Source: Hankyongella sp964404985
GTDB lineage: Bacteria > Pseudomonadota > Alphaproteobacteria > Sphingomonadales > Sphingomonadaceae
Length of the DNA: 64,000 bases
Assembly (NCBI GenBank): GCA_964404985.1
Contig: CAYOMD010000001.1
Coordinates: forward strand, 186,001-250,000
Direction of reading: 5' to 3'
Made by a program: the position numbers and the translations under genes. How positions within the stretch are numbered: the stretch's first letter is position 1; each line of letters opens with the position of its first letter. Below, piece by piece: positions 37,701-43,235 of this stretch. A model generated the notes under the pieces. That model was not told where the DNA came from. It did not search any database and saw nothing but the letters and a program-made list of their open reading frames with translations.

Positions 37701-39147
37701 GGACGATGATTTCTTCGGCCAGGTCGAGGATCAGTTCGGCAACAGGTTCGCGGACCGGGAGCAGCCGATCTACGCGCCGATCCTGTTCCGCTGGCTGCAG
37801 GAGAATCAGCCGGAACTCCTGCAGCAAACCTTCGGGCGCACGGACATCATTCCGGCGGAAGCGTTCCTTGGCACCTATCGCAACCCGGACGGCAGCACCG
37901 AAATGCGAACCAGCCCGGCACCGGGTCAGACCACAGTGCAGGCGGCGTTCCAGTCTGCGGCAGATGCCTATCAGGTGGCGCGGGAGCGCCCGGACGTCTT
38001 CGCCGACGCCTACAGGCTTTACGCCCAGGGCGTCGCGTTGCTGCGGACCCTGCCAGGCTTGACCCAGCGTCAGTTCCTGCAAAGCGACGTTTATTTCAAT
38101 GAGCTGGTGCAGGCCTCCCAGCCGGAAAGCCCCTCCTTCGGACAGTCCAGCCGCGGTTATGCTGCCGTGGAAACCCTGTTCAACCCGGATCAGGGCTACT
38201 CCGACTACGAACTCCAGCAGACAGCCGCCGGACAGCAGATTGTCCCGGTACGCCGCGTGAGCACCGGCAACCTCGATCTGCGACTTGCGACCCTGCAAAC
38301 CGCGCGGGGTGGCGACGTGACCATCCTGGCACCGGGGGGCAACATCATCGCCGGCTCGGTGGTGCGCACGTCCGAGCAGGCGGCACGGCGCAACTCGGTG
38401 GGGGATGGTCTGTACAGTGGTCGCCGGATCGACCTGGATGGCTTGTCTGTTACACTCTCGCCGGCAACCAACTCCGCCCGTATCGTCGATGATATTCCGC
38501 TCGGGTTCGAGGGGATTCTGACCCTGCGCGGGGGAGCGATCCGCTCCTTCACGGACGGCAGCCTGATCCTCAACCAGAGCCGGCTGTTCACCCAGCAGGG
38601 CGGGGACATTGTCCTGTGGTCCTCCGGCGGCGACCTGAACGCCGGGCAGGGACCACGTTCGGCAGCGTCGTTCCCGCCGGTGCAGGTCCTGGTTGATGAA
38701 AACGCGTTCTCGGAAGTGAACGTCGCCGGGGCCATCAGCGGGGCCGGTATCGCGGGCTTCCAGCCGTCTCCCGATGTGCAGCCGCCGAACGTGTTCCTGA
38801 TTGCCCCGCTCGGCACGGTGGATGCGGGTGAAGCCGGTATCCGTGTGGCCGGGAACCTGTTCATCTCCGCCCAGGCGGTTGCCAACGCCGAGAGTATCTC
38901 GGTCGGTGGTACAGCTGTCGGCGTTCCGGCAGCAGCAGCGGTCGACGCTGGTGCCAACGCTGCGGCGTCTGCTGCCTCTACGGCCGCCAGCGCTGCTACG
39001 TCCGATCAGGCCAACCGGGCTGGCGGGCGCGGCACGGCGCAATCGCGCATCACGGTGGAAGTGATCGGCTATTCCGGCAATGAGGAAGAGGACCCTTGCA
39101 AGCGTCGCGGGCCTGACCGTCCGGCGACCTGCCCGCCTTTGTCTTAA
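25720..39147 (+). CDS. Giant filamentous haemagglutinin-like exoprotein (TpsA), 4475 residues
   Basis: The signal peptide runs to about residue 38 (CAPHAAFAQ). An Ala/Arg-rich prefix (38-115) follows, then the TPS secretion domain (about 125-360), with NGVRIENIPLDTPGLNLWHG, NRVVGQ and NQNGVMFTPTGRV, the haemagglutination-activity motif region. Thousands of residues of beta-helix-type sequence follow, with recurrent LDLSG/LDVSG turns (for example at 27952, 28981, 30100 and 30364). The C-terminal 750 residues (from FLYPSREGRLRLLAEG, about 3735) look like the DUF3739 region of filamentous haemagglutinin family proteins and include a helix-rich insert (about 3967-4180). The only cysteines I see after the signal peptide are C4460 and C4471, in CKRRGPDRPATC. 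AGAGGA precedes the ATG. It should be exported by the TpsB at the head of the operon and displayed as an adhesin or matrix fibre. The tandem Cys end suggests surface tethering. Confidence 0.92.
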   Translation: MTSHHTPGLPTRTATVWRNHLLIGACVLALCAPHAAFAQSAAALRSSAAAARGQATVAAQTAALARPGAPVGRGAQSAAALRASTNAARVSRAVAARSTANEMARQAALSMMSTVQNGLAVGGLNPVANGVRIENIPLDTPGLNLWHGANAPTQTTANGQTTVTVKQTEQRAVLSWETFNVGRETTLVFDQKQDGVAQQSWIALNRVVGQLDPLTGRRDPSRGADPSRIAGQIQADGTVIIINQNGVMFTPTGRVTAQSAIATSLEISSPPTASSGRSVNDQLRAGSAAFIRDGLLRNDTEIQRVLPGQTFAGGPAIARLGAQFTSTLDGPLQNSGTIEDRVEGAVTVEAGADLATGDGGYLILAAPTVSNAGVLRATNGSVSLVAGKEVVLRAATGAGNAGDPNIRGIVAYSPIISQHILRETVAQPANVVSGAFTATNTGLIQSTRGYLSIIAGVNNFQALQRNPAGVVVDANGNPVTGNAVPATMSGTSAGEVLNSGILLASTSVARNGFIDLVGGRITLSAFPNGSTVANQDLGIVAVLPDDNGGTVPNSPDVVADFRVSRVSLTATLAFNDSADERVVSTGGDFELLADTLVYAPGGDVVVGGGDPRQPLGTAAFADRIFIDTGAAIDVSGVQDLVVPASRNSVRIRPVTRNELRDTPDYREGFLRGATVLVDPRLSGVREDGVAWIGSPLVEAGSFAQQVGVTSGELLTRGGTISLGTAVNASLAAPSTSQLVIKPGATLDVSGGFVRYEAGLVQTSRLVTASGQIVDIGVADPNEQYVSLLQPSVESQDRFGVQQRFTNPLATGSRFVEEFIEGRDAGAILIQAQSAALDGNFFGAVTTGSRQIADSSPRSASSSIRNDVRRLQVVGSELPAGGLFSFESFGNAAGGGISGTVVAPGGGDILISRDYVRLAASATIVPAARLGTVQLDSDLFGDGGFAQTTLVTSGAIAIAQGATVTLQNGGAFTALAGRTISIAEGAGIRVQSGLIDLETFASRQGSSFSNGDDTLTDTSFDIRVDGTLSVKGRWVNDFGVTDLLARGGSAYLDGGSISLMVASRIQEPSADPTTVIDRSGSILINSSAILDLSGGGYIDPEGDFTLNSRGGDLTLRNSTVYFGLGGGRDASGQLIDVGNDFRLRALLRPAVTPLNNLNGNPVNPSEVAAQVNIDAEAQIRGHGFAGGGTFALTTPALSLLSREDYDDLYEDGGFTGPGTVLPLDFIASFGFASYDVTVYKTRIFENPLETRDGRTAGGFNALLDTEIVRLGEGQTLRLEQARFSPFLTNDQVLRLRGGAQGAEQAGVQTGADLYSDAVAAFLRPTLAANSFDQLPVSLTLGGLTELVVESGATVTGAANARLTAAKIKVADGGLIRLPGGSVTLDERLPTAFANANAIGIRNLSDILTPTVNADGETIYIEEDPSTLDGSLRNVDVVNREIPIYFIGDVDQADAIDIESGGILDLSGVSLRNPRAEANPFNNLLLRTGRVVSGGSLVAEPFTLQVTFRDIFSFSDINPILLITGNVNSNTTNNGGADRLGRSAILSEGAVLDLSGVSDTYDQLDAAGRYIASRQWSAAGNLTLNAGSRITGADIRARGGDTAAQDGTLLIRQANPLAASVTTLVNLDLDIPTAPVGAISAETINAAGFETLEVQGALSTIGDVDLSLGRSFILSNLPTNTNVFTAPSISVSGNLAIDAPYVRLQSSDQRESPGALVVDQVTNTFTVNADAIDLVGSISLGNTLDRVSLAATGDVRLIGVAERAVLTGSATQRADRDATTLEGAFIVPGDLTITAVQVYPATGTTFLIGSTADTGSVTFARASDTAPLAPYSAGGKLSVFAAAITQNGILRAPLGSLILGSEAPRRVQDGINADAGLFPATQSLSIGAESITSVSANGLSIPYGTTTDRTEYFFAPTSGGDLRTLPESQLDLRANLALAGGSISIDAGAEVDLRGGGDAYGYEFVSGVGGSRDVLNSVNTDVFSSNDFDPDTGVGFQFPDGRQVYAIVPSLRDVPVALQDPILSNPNPGVDGTSYDPLYAGSQVGRRVFLEAAPGLAAGWYTLLPAQYALLPGGFRIVEQSSNGIAGQSRQLQGGATLVAGRYGLGNSEESQVRVFNVQSQPVFRQSSNLSLTSFTSAVESANARAGRAIPQLPRDAARLTINPLNGLQIDAAFLAQAAQGGRGSQVDITGTNIVISDTGAGGGNAVVALSSRALTNLNAGSLFIGGTRSQNVDGSTTLAISADQITLQNSASAPLSAGEILLGVDGAGSSITLADGAVIRTDLDVTLTDTSPFIIDGASAGVTGEGALVRVANGPERAVQRLNVETIANPAMRPGLNAGLATLDGTSVALLSTGTLVLDPLLDIATDNLSVGAGAIELIADAGQTPTVGRLSLTPELLQLLANTQSLTLSSLNPIGIFAGSYSFGTLTLDAPSLALEGTGDVALNVTDLSLQNSTLVAAAPVAPASGANLRVTSRDLSLNDGPISLAGFEVVTLAATGGIFYQGEGALSAETAALSIATPLIVDRAVDIPIGEAASTIDYAVTTAGALSITGSAGVSATLPEGTPGARLALNAATISIENTDIRATAGSLQVQANAGDVLVSGDATLAAPSFTRVFGDAQDPFRVSAPGGLIAVEAQDAISLAAGVTLNIGGGEQGLGRAGMLSLVAGGVIDGFAGATILADAPERGAALRLRQANSFDLGAFASSIGSAFTGEIDIESGAGDLALASGQGLRARDIRLVANGGAVSVAGTLDASGLDRETIDSVLAADADNVSGGSITLYGNNGLTLAATARLDAHTDGYKITDERRARGGDVTLGVGADDASLRIDSGATIDVTARRSGNRLVPQLRNGVTFYTFVEADQGGTVNLRAPIIEQAGSDSINVTAAGQILGARAVRLEAFKRYDLQAIADGGAFAGVTRSGNTITLDVRTDLDPTGLDGTRTSTGGINFLGDSGAGTIIDFVQNFDIGAAGGLSGLQATGVFEAAPGVDLAYGGSITLASNWNLGAASLDILGASADRGEALVDIWQSPSLNRYFIQNGAEGELLRDYATFLYRVGGDVLGAAPSISVLAGGDLDIRGSITDGLFNFRNQSDTAFRQVSLGGAPQTGSPRLVDAAFATRRETVTINSQPVEQVVVEFGSSAATQVNPLAPYSMDANSAAATGNDPLESAEVFPLVDGAAPGSASIRLTAGALGSNDPASTRTTSAADLRIGFDSQYSYSRGGVVSTQFSDNIAFVLATNPSLNGQESVVSASDWLQGVLATFEGVSTGTRTSLTFGPQNPALSNLRQAATSFFTADELVISGGVLQSVTTTVGRASDFLRAAADGFGTSLAAAGSGFTAQNLTTISNAQQTVAVRGQVRTGTGTISLAASDDIDLRTLDANGDAVRRVRTTQASSPNGSLVGSTPVYSAGARINAQATTAQDVLTGVARTVALVAGQTESFATIFERARPYGATGFSLPGIPVNVTPSLQSVDSLLALEGGGDVSIVAGGSLLAQRDDFGRQIDGSATTPWQVINLGANNNSAPVRIRISAANVAEAIGTLGGGTVRVKLDGVLSDATLVSAGSVSQLDVTGGGAELAPTLGLQFGGGGDIAVSAFGDIQRGLFDVGGSEATITTYGDILGIDSLRTAISGGQQANINFGASVRSATASVDISATGSARFAGLGNNSFLYTEASGVSILANGSIDIVPEGDVLNTVIAGSLIRTTLPGSIDVTSLAGQLSFYDGASLLLGNLDRVAFLYPSREGRLRLLAEGTLSASAIAMSDADIGGFNGPLSGLGSLGIQTPSLVTPEDFPPFALGASRSELTRFHNAIPTHSNNPEPVRIASGGDLLNLSLNLPKQARVSAARDIVNIIYVGQNINRNDTTRIVAGRDLTATVELRNANQGTDAVSLNRTQPTVLGNSIVLGGPGSLIVEAGRDAGPFLNSAVATQLTRPLGNQSETVTIPGGLLTVGNEQNPFLSEEGASLTLSFGVANGADFTGLRDAYVNADTSFLAELDDDFFGQVEDQFGNRFADREQPIYAPILFRWLQENQPELLQQTFGRTDIIPAEAFLGTYRNPDGSTEMRTSPAPGQTTVQAAFQSAADAYQVARERPDVFADAYRLYAQGVALLRTLPGLTQRQFLQSDVYFNELVQASQPESPSFGQSSRGYAAVETLFNPDQGYSDYELQQTAAGQQIVPVRRVSTGNLDLRLATLQTARGGDVTILAPGGNIIAGSVVRTSEQAARRNSVGDGLYSGRRIDLDGLSVTLSPATNSARIVDDIPLGFEGILTLRGGAIRSFTDGSLILNQSRLFTQQGGDIVLWSSGGDLNAGQGPRSAASFPPVQVLVDENAFSEVNVAGAISGAGIAGFQPSPDVQPPNVFLIAPLGTVDAGEAGIRVAGNLFISAQAVANAESISVGGTAVGVPAAAAVDAGANAAASAASTAASAATSDQANRAGGRGTAQSRITVEVIGYSGNEEEDPCKRRGPDRPATCPPLS
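25831..25965 (+). repeat. Duplicated AQSAAALR motif in the TpsA prefix
   Basis: AQSAAALR is encoded at 25831-25854 and again at 25942-25965. The two copies use different codons, so this is an old protein-level repeat rather than a fresh DNA duplication. Both lie in the Ala/Arg-rich segment between signal peptide and TPS domain. Confidence 0.7.
28395..28403 (+). repeat. G9 homopolymer within tpsA
   Basis: Nine consecutive G residues encode the Gly run of NAAGGGISG, about residue 893 of TpsA. It is the longest G tract I noticed in the window and lies inside a surface-protein gene. Confidence 0.85.
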
Positions 39148-39150
39148 CGG

Positions 39151-40092
39151 TCAGCGCCAGTCGGAGGAGCGAACCTGGTAGGCGGGTGATGGCTGGCCAG
39201 TCAGTTCCACGATCGTGACCCGGCTGATGCTTGCCCCGCTGGGCAGGCGCACCGTGATCACAATGGAGAGGGGCCGACCGGCGAGGTTCGCATTCTCCGA
39301 GATGCTCAGCGCCGGGCGTTGCCCCGCCCGTGCCCGCTGATCGGCGCTGGAGAGGCCAAAGCCGCTGCGGGCAGCAAGCGCGAGCGGGCTTGCATTTTCC
39401 CGCACGAAGATAACGCCGAGGCGGGTGCTGACAGTCAAGGCCGGGCGCACGCGCTCCAGCAGTTCTGCGTCCATGCCCCGTACCCGAACCAGTTCATCCA
39501 GGCTGATGATCCCGCTGTTGCGTGGGCGGATGCCGTCCTTCGCGTAGTAGGCGCTCTCGGCACCATTCGTCTCGACATAATCGTCGTTGTCGATCCAGTC
39601 GGCGAGTGAATCCGCGAGCACGCTCTGGCGCGCGCCGGTGACGCCCGCGGCCTCGAACAGGCGTCGTGCTGCCGGGCCAAACAGCGAACCCAGCGAGATC
39701 TTCGCCCACTCGTCCTCGATACTGATGGTGAGGGTTGCCCCGTTGAAGCTGCGGACATAGCGCTTGCCGTCAATCGCCCAGCGACGCGTGCGGTCCTCGA
39801 TGGTGAGGCCCTGCAACGCCAGTACCAGCCCGGCGTCTGCCGCCGCCTGCATCTGCGCACGTTCGGTTATGGCGATCGCGGCAATGCTGTCGCCGCGGTC
39901 CCCGGCCGTCAGGTCGAAGGCCAGATAGGCGAAGGCGGCAAGGGCTGCGACGCAGGCGACCAGCGCATAGCCCTGGCGTCTAGAGCGATTTCCAATCGAG
40001 TGGTCACAGTCGATGGTTAAGAAATCGCGGCAATCCAAAGAACCAGAGCGGTGATCTGATTCAATCAGATCGTAAACCGGTCTGGCCTTCAT
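39151..40092 (-). CDS. gspK: Type II secretion minor pseudopilin GspK, with extended leader
   Basis: The 313-residue protein has a prepilin-type hydrophobic segment RRQGYALVACVAALAAFAYL and GspK features: SLADWIDNDDYVETNGAES, where ADWIDxD is the conserved calcium-site helix, and LDELVRVRGMD. GspK caps the pseudopilus tip with GspI and GspJ. The ATG overlaps the gspD stop (ATGA). Unusually, the residues before the cleavage Gly number about 41, and residues 7-38 are encoded by an AT-richer segment containing a perfect palindrome. Without them the leader would read MKARPV-RRQG, a normal length. In most T2SS operons gspK follows gspJ, whereas here it follows gspD. Its stop is 3 bases from that of tpsA, tail to tail. 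Confidence 0.88.
   Translation of the reverse strand: MKARPVYDLIESDHRSGSLDCRDFLTIDCDHSIGNRSRRQGYALVACVAALAAFAYLAFDLTAGDRGDSIAAIAITERAQMQAAADAGLVLALQGLTIEDRTRRWAIDGKRYVRSFNGATLTISIEDEWAKISLGSLFGPAARRLFEAAGVTGARQSVLADSLADWIDNDDYVETNGAESAYYAKDGIRPRNSGIISLDELVRVRGMDAELLERVRPALTVSTRLGVIFVRENASPLALAARSGFGLSSADQRARAGQRPALSISENANLAGRPLSIVITVRLPSGASISRVTIVELTGQPSPAYQVRSSDWR
39979..40074. repeat. Candidate in-frame palindromic repeat insertion in the gspK leader
   Basis: About 96 bases starting with TCTAGAGCGATTTCC (39979 onwards) and containing the perfect palindrome GATCTGATT-C-AATCAGATC (40053-40071). Length is a multiple of three and the frame stays open. From memory it resembles short palindromic intergenic repeats with TCTAGAGC-type ends in alphaproteobacteria. 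No second copy is in this window. Confidence 0.5.
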
Positions 40093-42194
40093 CGGCGCTG
40101 ACCGCTTTTGTCCAGCAGCGGCTGCACCGATTTGATCTTCTCGATCATTTCCTCGGTGGCTGCCTTGCCATCCTCGACGGAGCGCAGAACGGTTGGTTTG
40201 ATCAGGATAACCAGTTCCGTTCGGCTGAGGGACTTGTTGGTAGTTCCGAACAGCAGTGAACCGAGCACGGGAATACGACTGAGGAACGGGATACCGGATC
40301 GGCCCCGCTCATCCCGGTTCCGGATAAGACCACCGATTGCGATCAGATTACCGTCCTTGACTGCAATGGACGTAGAGACGCGCCGGGTCGAGATCGTGGG
40401 CGAGTCCAAGGTCGATGTATCGGTCGTTGAAACATCGCTGACCTCCTGCGAGACATCCAGTAGCACGACGCCATTGCTGTTCACGCGCGGGGTGATTTCC
40501 AGAATGACTCCAGTGTCGCGGTATTGAATCGAGTTCACGATTGGCGAGTCAGGGTTCTGGGTGCTGACGGCGGAGGCGCTGGCGATTGGCACCTGGTCCC
40601 CGACTTGCAGCGACGCCGTCTGGTTGTTCAGAACCAACAGTTTGGGTGCCGCCACCACATTGATCTTGGTTAGTCCCTCCAGCGCATTGAGGGTCGCATC
40701 GATGCTGCGGCCGGCATAGAAATAGGAAAAGCCGGGGAATTCGCGCACAAGACTGCCCAGCCCGCCTTCCTGGTTGGACAGCCGGGCATCGGAATTGCCA
40801 CGCGTGAACGACCATTGCACGCCGTAACGCAGCTCGTTGGTGAGCGTGACCTCGGCAATCGCAGCCTCGATCAGAATCTGCGAGGGGGCGAGATCGAGCT
40901 TGCGCAGTGCATCCTCAATCACGGCATAGCTGCGCTGGGTGGCAAAGATCGTGATCGCGTTATTGATATCGTCACTGGTGATCGTCGCATTCAGCTTGGC
41001 GGCAGTGCCGCTGACTCCGCTGCTGCCGGAACTCTTCCGGGGGGTGAAGCCGCGCTGGCCCCCTTCTACCTCGCTGCCCTCGTCGGCAGCAGCAAAGCGG
41101 TTCTGCTGTCCAAAACCCTGCTGGCCATTCTGATCGTCGTCCTGCCCACTATCGGCACTGGCATCATCGCCGCCGCTGGCCTTGCCGCCACCGAGGGCGG
41201 CGATAAGGGTTTTTGCCAGGTCAGACGAGCGACCATTTTGCACCCGGTAGACAAACAGGCGAGGCTCGTTGTTCTTGCCTTCCCGGTCGAGGACGTTGAT
41301 CCAGCGCTGCACATCCTCCAGATACTGCGGCTGGATGGACACGGCGAGAATCCCGTTCAGCTTCTCCATGGTGATGAGGCGAACAAGGCCTTTGGTTGGC
41401 GCATCGTTGCCGTTGATGAGTTTTTCAAGCTCGGGGACGATCAGGCGCGCGTCCGTCTGCTTCGGGATATAGAGGCCGAACGACATATTGCGCAGCCAGT
41501 TCACGTCGAACTGCTTGATCAGCTCCCGCACCGAGCTGCGCTGGCCGGTCGCACCCTTGATGACGAGCTGTGTTCCCTTGGAGGACTCATCGACCACGCC
41601 CGGCAGGATAGGGTCGATCAGCTTGCGCATTTCGGGTGCGGTGACGAACTTCAGCGGGATCGTCTCCGTGGTGAAGCCGACGGCCTCGCTTCCGCCTGCG
41701 ACTCCACTGCTTGAGACGGCAGCGCTTGACGGCACGATGACGTATCCGCCGCTGCCGGCGACCAGCGCCAGATTACTGGCGCGCAAGGCCTCCTCGAACA
41801 CCGGGAGAACGTCATCCCGCGCGATCGGCCTTGGGGTTATCAGCGTGACGGCAGTACGAAGGTTCGGATCGAGCGTATACTGAAGCTTCAAGATGCCGCC
41901 GAGCACCGCCTTTGCAACGTCCTGAATATCGCCGCCCGGAAAGTTCAGCGTCACATCACCGGGGCGCGGCTGAAAACGCACCGGCGCAGTGGGTTGAGGC
42001 GGCGCGCCGGTCCCCGGGAGAATCGTGACATTGACATCGTCGTCCGTGGGCGGCGAGAGGTCGACAACCGGGGCCTCGGACGTCTGGACCTGCGCAATCG
42101 AGGTATCGGCCTGAATGCCGCCAAAACTGGTGAGCAGCGCCAGCAGCGAGACATTCAGAACGTGCCTGGACGCGGTGGACGGGTTCAGGATCAT
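40089..42194 (-). CDS. gspD: Type II secretion outer-membrane secretin GspD
   Basis: The 701-residue protein has a signal peptide region (SLLALLTSFGGIQA) and an N0 domain (VTLNFPGGDIQDVAKAVLGG). N1-N3 modules include ATGQRSSVRELIKQFD and DVQRWINVLD, and an Asp/Gly-rich linker in N3 contains GGGKASGGDDASADSGQDDD. The secretin core contains VAAPKLLVLNNQTASLQVGD and GIPFLSRIPVLGSLLFG. It forms the multimeric outer-membrane gate for folded exoproteins. Its start overlaps the gspC/N stop and its stop overlaps gspK, so translation is coupled. The end lacks an obvious pilotin-binding S-domain. Confidence 0.95.
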   Translation of the reverse strand: MILNPSTASRHVLNVSLLALLTSFGGIQADTSIAQVQTSEAPVVDLSPPTDDDVNVTILPGTGAPPQPTAPVRFQPRPGDVTLNFPGGDIQDVAKAVLGGILKLQYTLDPNLRTAVTLITPRPIARDDVLPVFEEALRASNLALVAGSGGYVIVPSSAAVSSSGVAGGSEAVGFTTETIPLKFVTAPEMRKLIDPILPGVVDESSKGTQLVIKGATGQRSSVRELIKQFDVNWLRNMSFGLYIPKQTDARLIVPELEKLINGNDAPTKGLVRLITMEKLNGILAVSIQPQYLEDVQRWINVLDREGKNNEPRLFVYRVQNGRSSDLAKTLIAALGGGKASGGDDASADSGQDDDQNGQQGFGQQNRFAAADEGSEVEGGQRGFTPRKSSGSSGVSGTAAKLNATITSDDINNAITIFATQRSYAVIEDALRKLDLAPSQILIEAAIAEVTLTNELRYGVQWSFTRGNSDARLSNQEGGLGSLVREFPGFSYFYAGRSIDATLNALEGLTKINVVAAPKLLVLNNQTASLQVGDQVPIASASAVSTQNPDSPIVNSIQYRDTGVILEITPRVNSNGVVLLDVSQEVSDVSTTDTSTLDSPTISTRRVSTSIAVKDGNLIAIGGLIRNRDERGRSGIPFLSRIPVLGSLLFGTTNKSLSRTELVILIKPTVLRSVEDGKAATEEMIEKIKSVQPLLDKSGQRR

Positions 42195-42706
42195 TGGTCT
42201 TCCCCGTTACTGTTCGGTGCCGGCTGCGCATTCGCCGTGAGTTGTGCGCTGCGTGGGTCAGTCAAGGGATAGCGTTTGATACCATCCGCGCCGCCAAAGA
42301 GTGCAGTTTGCCCTGAAATGCCAACAAATCTGAGGCCGCCGGCCTTGTCCCCGCGTTGTACGAGGGCTGTGCGACCATCCGGCGCGCGCAGAACGGCAGA
42401 CGCATAGCGGTTGCTGACCGCAAGGCCAACCACGGTAAAGGCTGTCAGTGTCTCTGCCCTGACCACGCCGGGATCGCTGCCCCCGGTCAATGCGCGCGAC
42501 TGTGCGAACAACGGCGCGGCCAGAATAGACCGGTAGGGCGGCAAACCGCGCTCAGGCAACGGCGGCAGCGGCGCAGGAGAGAGGGCCGGCGCCGGGGTGA
42601 GTTCCACCGGAGTCGGCAACAGCACCTGCGCGAGCAGACAGGCCGCGAGCACGCCCGCAGCAATGAGCCCTGTGGGATTGAGATCACTGAGGGAGAGCTT
42701 GGACAT
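42191..42706 (-). CDS. Type II secretion inner-membrane protein, GspC/GspN-like
   Basis: The 171-residue protein has one N-terminal transmembrane helix (PTGLIAAGVLAACLLAQVLL), a Pro-rich periplasmic linker (PAPALSPAPLPPLPERGLP) and a small domain with LTAFTVVGLAVSNRYASAVL and RTALVQRGDKAGGLRFVGIS. That arrangement resembles the HR domain of GspC, which contacts the secretin N0 domain. The position between gspM and gspD and the small size match the protein called XpsN/GspN in xanthomonads. No PDZ domain is present. It overlaps gspM by 23 bases and gspD by 4. Confidence 0.7.
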   Translation of the reverse strand: MSKLSLSDLNPTGLIAAGVLAACLLAQVLLPTPVELTPAPALSPAPLPPLPERGLPPYRSILAAPLFAQSRALTGGSDPGVVRAETLTAFTVVGLAVSNRYASAVLRAPDGRTALVQRGDKAGGLRFVGISGQTALFGGADGIKRYPLTDPRSAQLTANAQPAPNSNGEDQ

Positions 42707-43235
42707 AGCGTGCAGCGATCTCTAGGCGAACATTCATGACACCGATATTGCCGGTGGTGGCGGCTTCATCAGCAGCAATCGAGGCAGATTCTACAATGAG
42801 ATATGGTGCCTCAGTCTGCAGGCGTCTTAACCCTTGCGTCAGGGAGGTCAACCCAAGCTGACCGTCGATCTGGACCCGGATCCACCCTGGTTCGGACTCC
42901 AGCGCCTGAACCGAGGAGACGACATTGCCGACACCGGCGAAGGTTTTGCGCGCGCGCAGGCGGATCGCGTCGAGTGCGGCGTCCGGCGATGGTGCGACAA
43001 TGGCATAATCCGCCTGGTCCTTGCGCAAGGCATTGGCGCGCTGTCGCCAGATGGGGGTGGCACCGATCAGGCGCTCATTCTGGGTGTAGGTCAGCGCCAG
43101 TTGTGCCCGCTCGTCGGCGCGAGCTGAAAAGCCGCCGGCAACCGGGGCGATAACCAGCGCAAACAGCAGCAACAGCACCACCGCCAGAATGCCGACGGCC
43201 ACAATCTTGCGCTCGCGGGCATTCATGGCTTTCAT
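42684..43235 (-). CDS. gspM: Type II secretion inner-membrane protein GspM
   Basis: The 183-residue protein has a short cytoplasmic N-terminus (MKAMNARERK), one membrane helix (IVAVGILAVVLLLLFALVIA) and a periplasmic coiled/ferredoxin-like domain with QRANALRKDQ and LTQGLRRLQTEAPYLIVESAS, typical of GspM. It pairs with GspL in the assembly platform. The ATG overlaps the gspL stop (ATGA). Confidence 0.85.
   Translation of the reverse strand: MKAMNARERKIVAVGILAVVLLLLFALVIAPVAGGFSARADERAQLALTYTQNERLIGATPIWRQRANALRKDQADYAIVAPSPDAALDAIRLRARKTFAGVGNVVSSVQALESEPGWIRVQIDGQLGLTSLTQGLRRLQTEAPYLIVESASIAADEAATTGNIGVMNVRLEIAARYVQALPQ

Noticed and set aside
37036..39042. 668-codon minus-strand frame opposite the end of tpsA
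   Set aside because: Low-complexity Arg/Gly/Asp sequence without recognisable motifs; a shadow of the adhesin gene.
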